From Saprospiraceae bacterium (lineage in GTDB: Bacteria > Bacteroidota > Bacteroidia > Chitinophagales > Saprospiraceae), in NCBI GenBank assembly GCA_020847915.1, contig JADLBE010000205.1, forward strand, positions 1 to 44,132: 44,132 nucleotides of DNA, written 5' to 3'. The stretch's first letter is position 1; every line of letters begins with the position of its first letter. Below the pieces are notes generated by a model that was not told the origin of the DNA, ran no database searches, and saw only the letters and a program-made list of their open reading frames with translations. Below, piece by piece: positions 41,993 through 44,132 of the stretch. Both the position numbers and the translations under genes were made by a program.

Positions 41993-43462
41993 ATGAAATC
42001 TATATTTGTAAATTCCGTTTTATTACTGCTCTCATTTTGTGTACGTGCACAAAATGATGACGATATATTCATAGGTAAAAAAGTAGTCATTTCATCCAAA
42101 ATATTAAATGAAAATAGAAAAATATGGATTTACACGCCTGATTTCACTTCCCAAAGTACGAGCCCAGAAAAGAGATATCCTGTAGTGTATTTATTGGATG
42201 GTGAAGCTCATTTCTATTCAACAGTTGGCATCGTTCAACAGCTCAGCCAGGCCAATGGAAATGGTGTACTTCCTGAAATGATTGTTGTTGCGATAGAAAA
42301 CACAAACCGGTTGAGGGATTTGGTGCCTTCTGGTGATTTAACCAGAACAAATCCATTTGTTGAGTTTTTAAGCGCCGAACTGATTCCTTTCGTGGATAAA
42401 AATTACAATACTGCTCCTTACAAATTGTTAATAGGTCATTCTTTAGGGGGACTAACCGCAATTGATATACTCATCAACGCTCCTCATTTATTTAATGCCT
42501 GTATTGCTATTGACCCAAGTATGTGGTACGAGAACGAAAAGTTTCTGAACCAAACCATTGCTCAGCTCCCCAAACGTAATATGGAAGGGAAAAGACTTTT
42601 TATTGGAACGGCCAATACCATGCCCACGGGAATGAACCTATCACAACTCAAAAACGACAAATCAAATGAAACACAGCATATCCGATCCATTATCAGGTTG
42701 GATGAATATTTGAAGACAAACAACAATGGTTTACTTTATGCTCAAAAATATTATGAAAAAGAAAGGCATAATACGGTGCCTTTGATAAGTGAATACGATG
42801 GGTTGCGTTATATTTTTGATTATTTTTATCTGGACGCAACCGAAAAAGATTTTACAGACTCAACAGCCCTGATTGCTTCAAAACTAAAAATGCATTATGC
42901 TAAAATTTCAAAAGAAATGGGGTATAAAAATGCAGCACCCGAAGCATTTATCAACTATGTGGCATACGACGCGTTGGGTAAAAAGCATTACCATAAATCA
43001 AAAGCGTTGTTTGAATTAAACATAGAATGGTATCCCGAAAGCATCAACGTGTATGACTCGTATGCAGATTATTTTTTAGCCCAAAAAGATACGATCAGTG
43101 CCATTGCATATTACAAAAAGGCATTGCTCATTAAAAATGATGCCACGATTGTAAAAAAATTAAATACAGTTACTAATCAGAAAGCTCCTGGCAATTTTAC
43201 GAATGATATGCAAAAATATACGGGCACGTATACTTTGGAAGATTTTCAGTTGGATATAGCCCTGGAAGTACGGGATGGGAACTTATGGGCAGTAGTACCG
43301 GGACAAGAAGATGATGAATTTTTACCAATCGCTGAAAATGTTTTCTCGGTAAAAGGGAAACAAGGCTATACAATTACTTTTCAAATGATTGGTGACAAAC
43401 CAAAGGAATTCACATCTGTTCAGCCTAATGGAACTTTTAAAGCTGTTTTTAAAAATAAGTAA
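41993..43462 (+). CDS. Secreted esterase (IroE/Fes-like) with TPR-like and C-terminal beta domain
   Basis: A 489-residue exported alpha/beta-hydrolase of the putative esterase family (esterase D / enterochelin-esterase-like). The signal peptide is about 1-19 (MKSIFVNSVLLLLSFCVRA). The hydrolase domain spans about 30-270, with VVYLLDGEAHFY and the nucleophile elbow GHSLGG (Ser150), and a catalytic-His region at ERHNTVPLI. The next part (about 320-410) has TPR-like helices (ALFELNIEWYPESINVYDSYADYF, AIAYYKKALLI). The end (about 415-489) is a small beta domain (YTGTYTLEDFQLDIALEV). The ATG at 41993 starts the signal peptide and lies 13 bases after the XRE stop, so the gene likely belongs to the operon. 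AT-rich like its partners. Confidence 0.87.
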   Translation: MKSIFVNSVLLLLSFCVRAQNDDDIFIGKKVVISSKILNENRKIWIYTPDFTSQSTSPEKRYPVVYLLDGEAHFYSTVGIVQQLSQANGNGVLPEMIVVAIENTNRLRDLVPSGDLTRTNPFVEFLSAELIPFVDKNYNTAPYKLLIGHSLGGLTAIDILINAPHLFNACIAIDPSMWYENEKFLNQTIAQLPKRNMEGKRLFIGTANTMPTGMNLSQLKNDKSNETQHIRSIIRLDEYLKTNNNGLLYAQKYYEKERHNTVPLISEYDGLRYIFDYFYLDATEKDFTDSTALIASKLKMHYAKISKEMGYKNAAPEAFINYVAYDALGKKHYHKSKALFELNIEWYPESINVYDSYADYFLAQKDTISAIAYYKKALLIKNDATIVKKLNTVTNQKAPGNFTNDMQKYTGTYTLEDFQLDIALEVRDGNLWAVVPGQEDDEFLPIAENVFSVKGKQGYTITFQMIGDKPKEFTSVQPNGTFKAVFKNK

Positions 43463-43470
43463 CCAAAGGG

Positions 43471-43530
43471 TGTGTCTGAAAAAACACAATAAGCTTTTTG
43501 AACCTGGCCGGTGCGTATTTTTCAGACACA
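43471..43530. terminator. Bidirectional hairpin between convergent genes
   Basis: A 13-bp perfect inverted pair (TGTGTCTGAAAAA at 43471-43483 and its complement at 43518-43530) frames a 34-base loop between the esterase stop and the convergent WG-repeat gene. The A-run on one side becomes a T-run on the other strand. The loop is long for a classic terminator, so the role is likely but not certain. Confidence 0.55.
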
Positions 43531-43551
43531 TCCTGGTCAACTTTGTGGGAC

Positions 43552-44132
43552 TTATTTCACCGGTATCACCGTGAATCCCGTACCCGGTACCTTGGCCACA
43601 GCACGGTTGTTGAAATATGTACCTATCGCGGTGTAAACCGGAGGCAGTAATTCCTTGCCTTCGCGGTCGACATACCCGAAAAGTTCGTCCAGTTTCACCA
43701 TGGCCACACCGTTTTTGTATTCGAAAGCATCGTCGTAGCGGTAAGGTATTACGATTTCTCCTTTGCGGTTGATGCAACCAACTTTTCCATCCTTTTTAAC
43801 AAAACAACGGTCCTCTGAAAAACGGCCCACCTCGTCGTATTCAGCAGGGATGACCAGTTTCCCTTTGCCTTTGAGGTTGGCGAAACCCCATTTCCCGTTG
43901 GTTTTAACGGCGGCGTATTCGTCGAGGAATTCTTTGCCATCTTCAAACACCAAAGGCACAGCCACATTGCCTTTGGTATCGAGGTAGCCCACTTTCCCGT
44001 CTTTTCGCACGCCTGCGACGCCTTTGACAAAGTTGGAGACAGCTTCGTACTCGGCGGGGATCACCAGTTTGCCGGTTCGATTTACAAAACCAAATTTGTT
44101 GTTGAGTTTCACCCATGCCAAACCGTCTTCAC
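43552..44132 (-). CDS. WG-repeat protein, partial (start beyond window)
   Basis: At least 193 residues, running off the right edge, so the start is not seen. It consists of consecutive WG/KWG-type beta-repeats of about 23-25 residues (VKLNNKFGFVNRTGKLVIPAEYE, GKVGYLDTKGNVAVP, GKWGFANLKGKGKLVIPAEYDE, GKVGCINRKGEIVIPYRYD, ELFGYVDREGKELLPPVY). Such repeats form surface or binding scaffolds of unknown ligand. The visible part has no signal peptide because the N-terminus is missing. It is convergent with the esterase gene. Confidence 0.87.
   Translation of the reverse strand, partial: EDGLAWVKLNNKFGFVNRTGKLVIPAEYEAVSNFVKGVAGVRKDGKVGYLDTKGNVAVPLVFEDGKEFLDEYAAVKTNGKWGFANLKGKGKLVIPAEYDEVGRFSEDRCFVKKDGKVGCINRKGEIVIPYRYDDAFEYKNGVAMVKLDELFGYVDREGKELLPPVYTAIGTYFNNRAVAKVPGTGFTVIPVK

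Overview
The window reads as chromosomal DNA of a Bacteroidota bacterium, most likely of the Saprospiria (Lewinella/Haliscomenobacter-like) group. Several secreted proteins carry type IX secretion (T9SS) C-terminal sorting domains, there are SprB-type repeats, a DUF1501/DUF1800 pair, an outer-membrane TonB-type barrel, and Bacteroidota-type promoters (TTTG, about 19 bp, TAnnTTTG). The phylum is well supported; the finer placement is inference. No rRNA, tRNA, CRISPR array or transposase gene was seen.

Layout. 0-1.6 kb: an SDR oxidoreductase and an FMN reductase. 1.9-11.5 kb, all minus strand: four secreted proteins (Tat-type DUF1501 and DUF1800 proteins, a beta-helix/SprB adhesin-like protein, and a cohesin/dockerin-like protein). 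11.8-14.2 kb: a Tat-signal Gfo/Idh/MocA oxidoreductase and an M48 lipoprotein protease. 14.3-17.4 kb: a tightly overlapping trio (DUF3089 lipoprotein, LpxL-type acyltransferase, XseA). 17.6-19.4 kb: a protein of unknown function and an alpha/beta hydrolase. 19.7-23.0 kb: FabG, a baeRF-type protein and an MFS exporter. 23.2-30.4 kb: GcvH, aminopeptidase P, an FKBP lipoprotein, dihydrolipoyl dehydrogenase, RicT and HolB. GcvH and dihydrolipoyl dehydrogenase are the H and L proteins of the same glycine cleavage cycle. 30.9-37.3 kb: QueD/PTPS, an AT-rich MNT/HEPN pair with a broken HEPN gene, a small membrane protein, a PaiB-like protein, a large membrane protein, a T9SS protein, a methyltransferase and a YrdB-like protein. 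37.4-40.8 kb: an outer-membrane barrel and a SnoaL-like protein. 41.2-43.5 kb: an AT-rich DUF2975/XRE/esterase operon behind a paired palindromic operator. 43.5 kb to the end: a WG-repeat protein cut by the window edge.

The most unusual signal is not a protein. Nearly every gene junction is filled by a small set of modular repeats. One class is heptad arrays (CAGGCAG and variants) that begin exactly at a stop codon, usually TAG, and always run in the sense direction into the 3' UTR. They are often followed, in fixed order, by an AT-rich module, a GGGCCCTCACTCCGCC module and a TCTGAATCAGGATTC module. Where two genes converge, each contributes a copy, so the junction becomes a large inverted repeat. 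An analogous octamer class (TCGGTTAG) also supplies stop codons. Copies of the same repeat words lie inside coding sequence, in the linker of the DUF1800 protein and the low-complexity tail of RicT. I could not compare against other genomes, so the novelty of this architecture is unverified.
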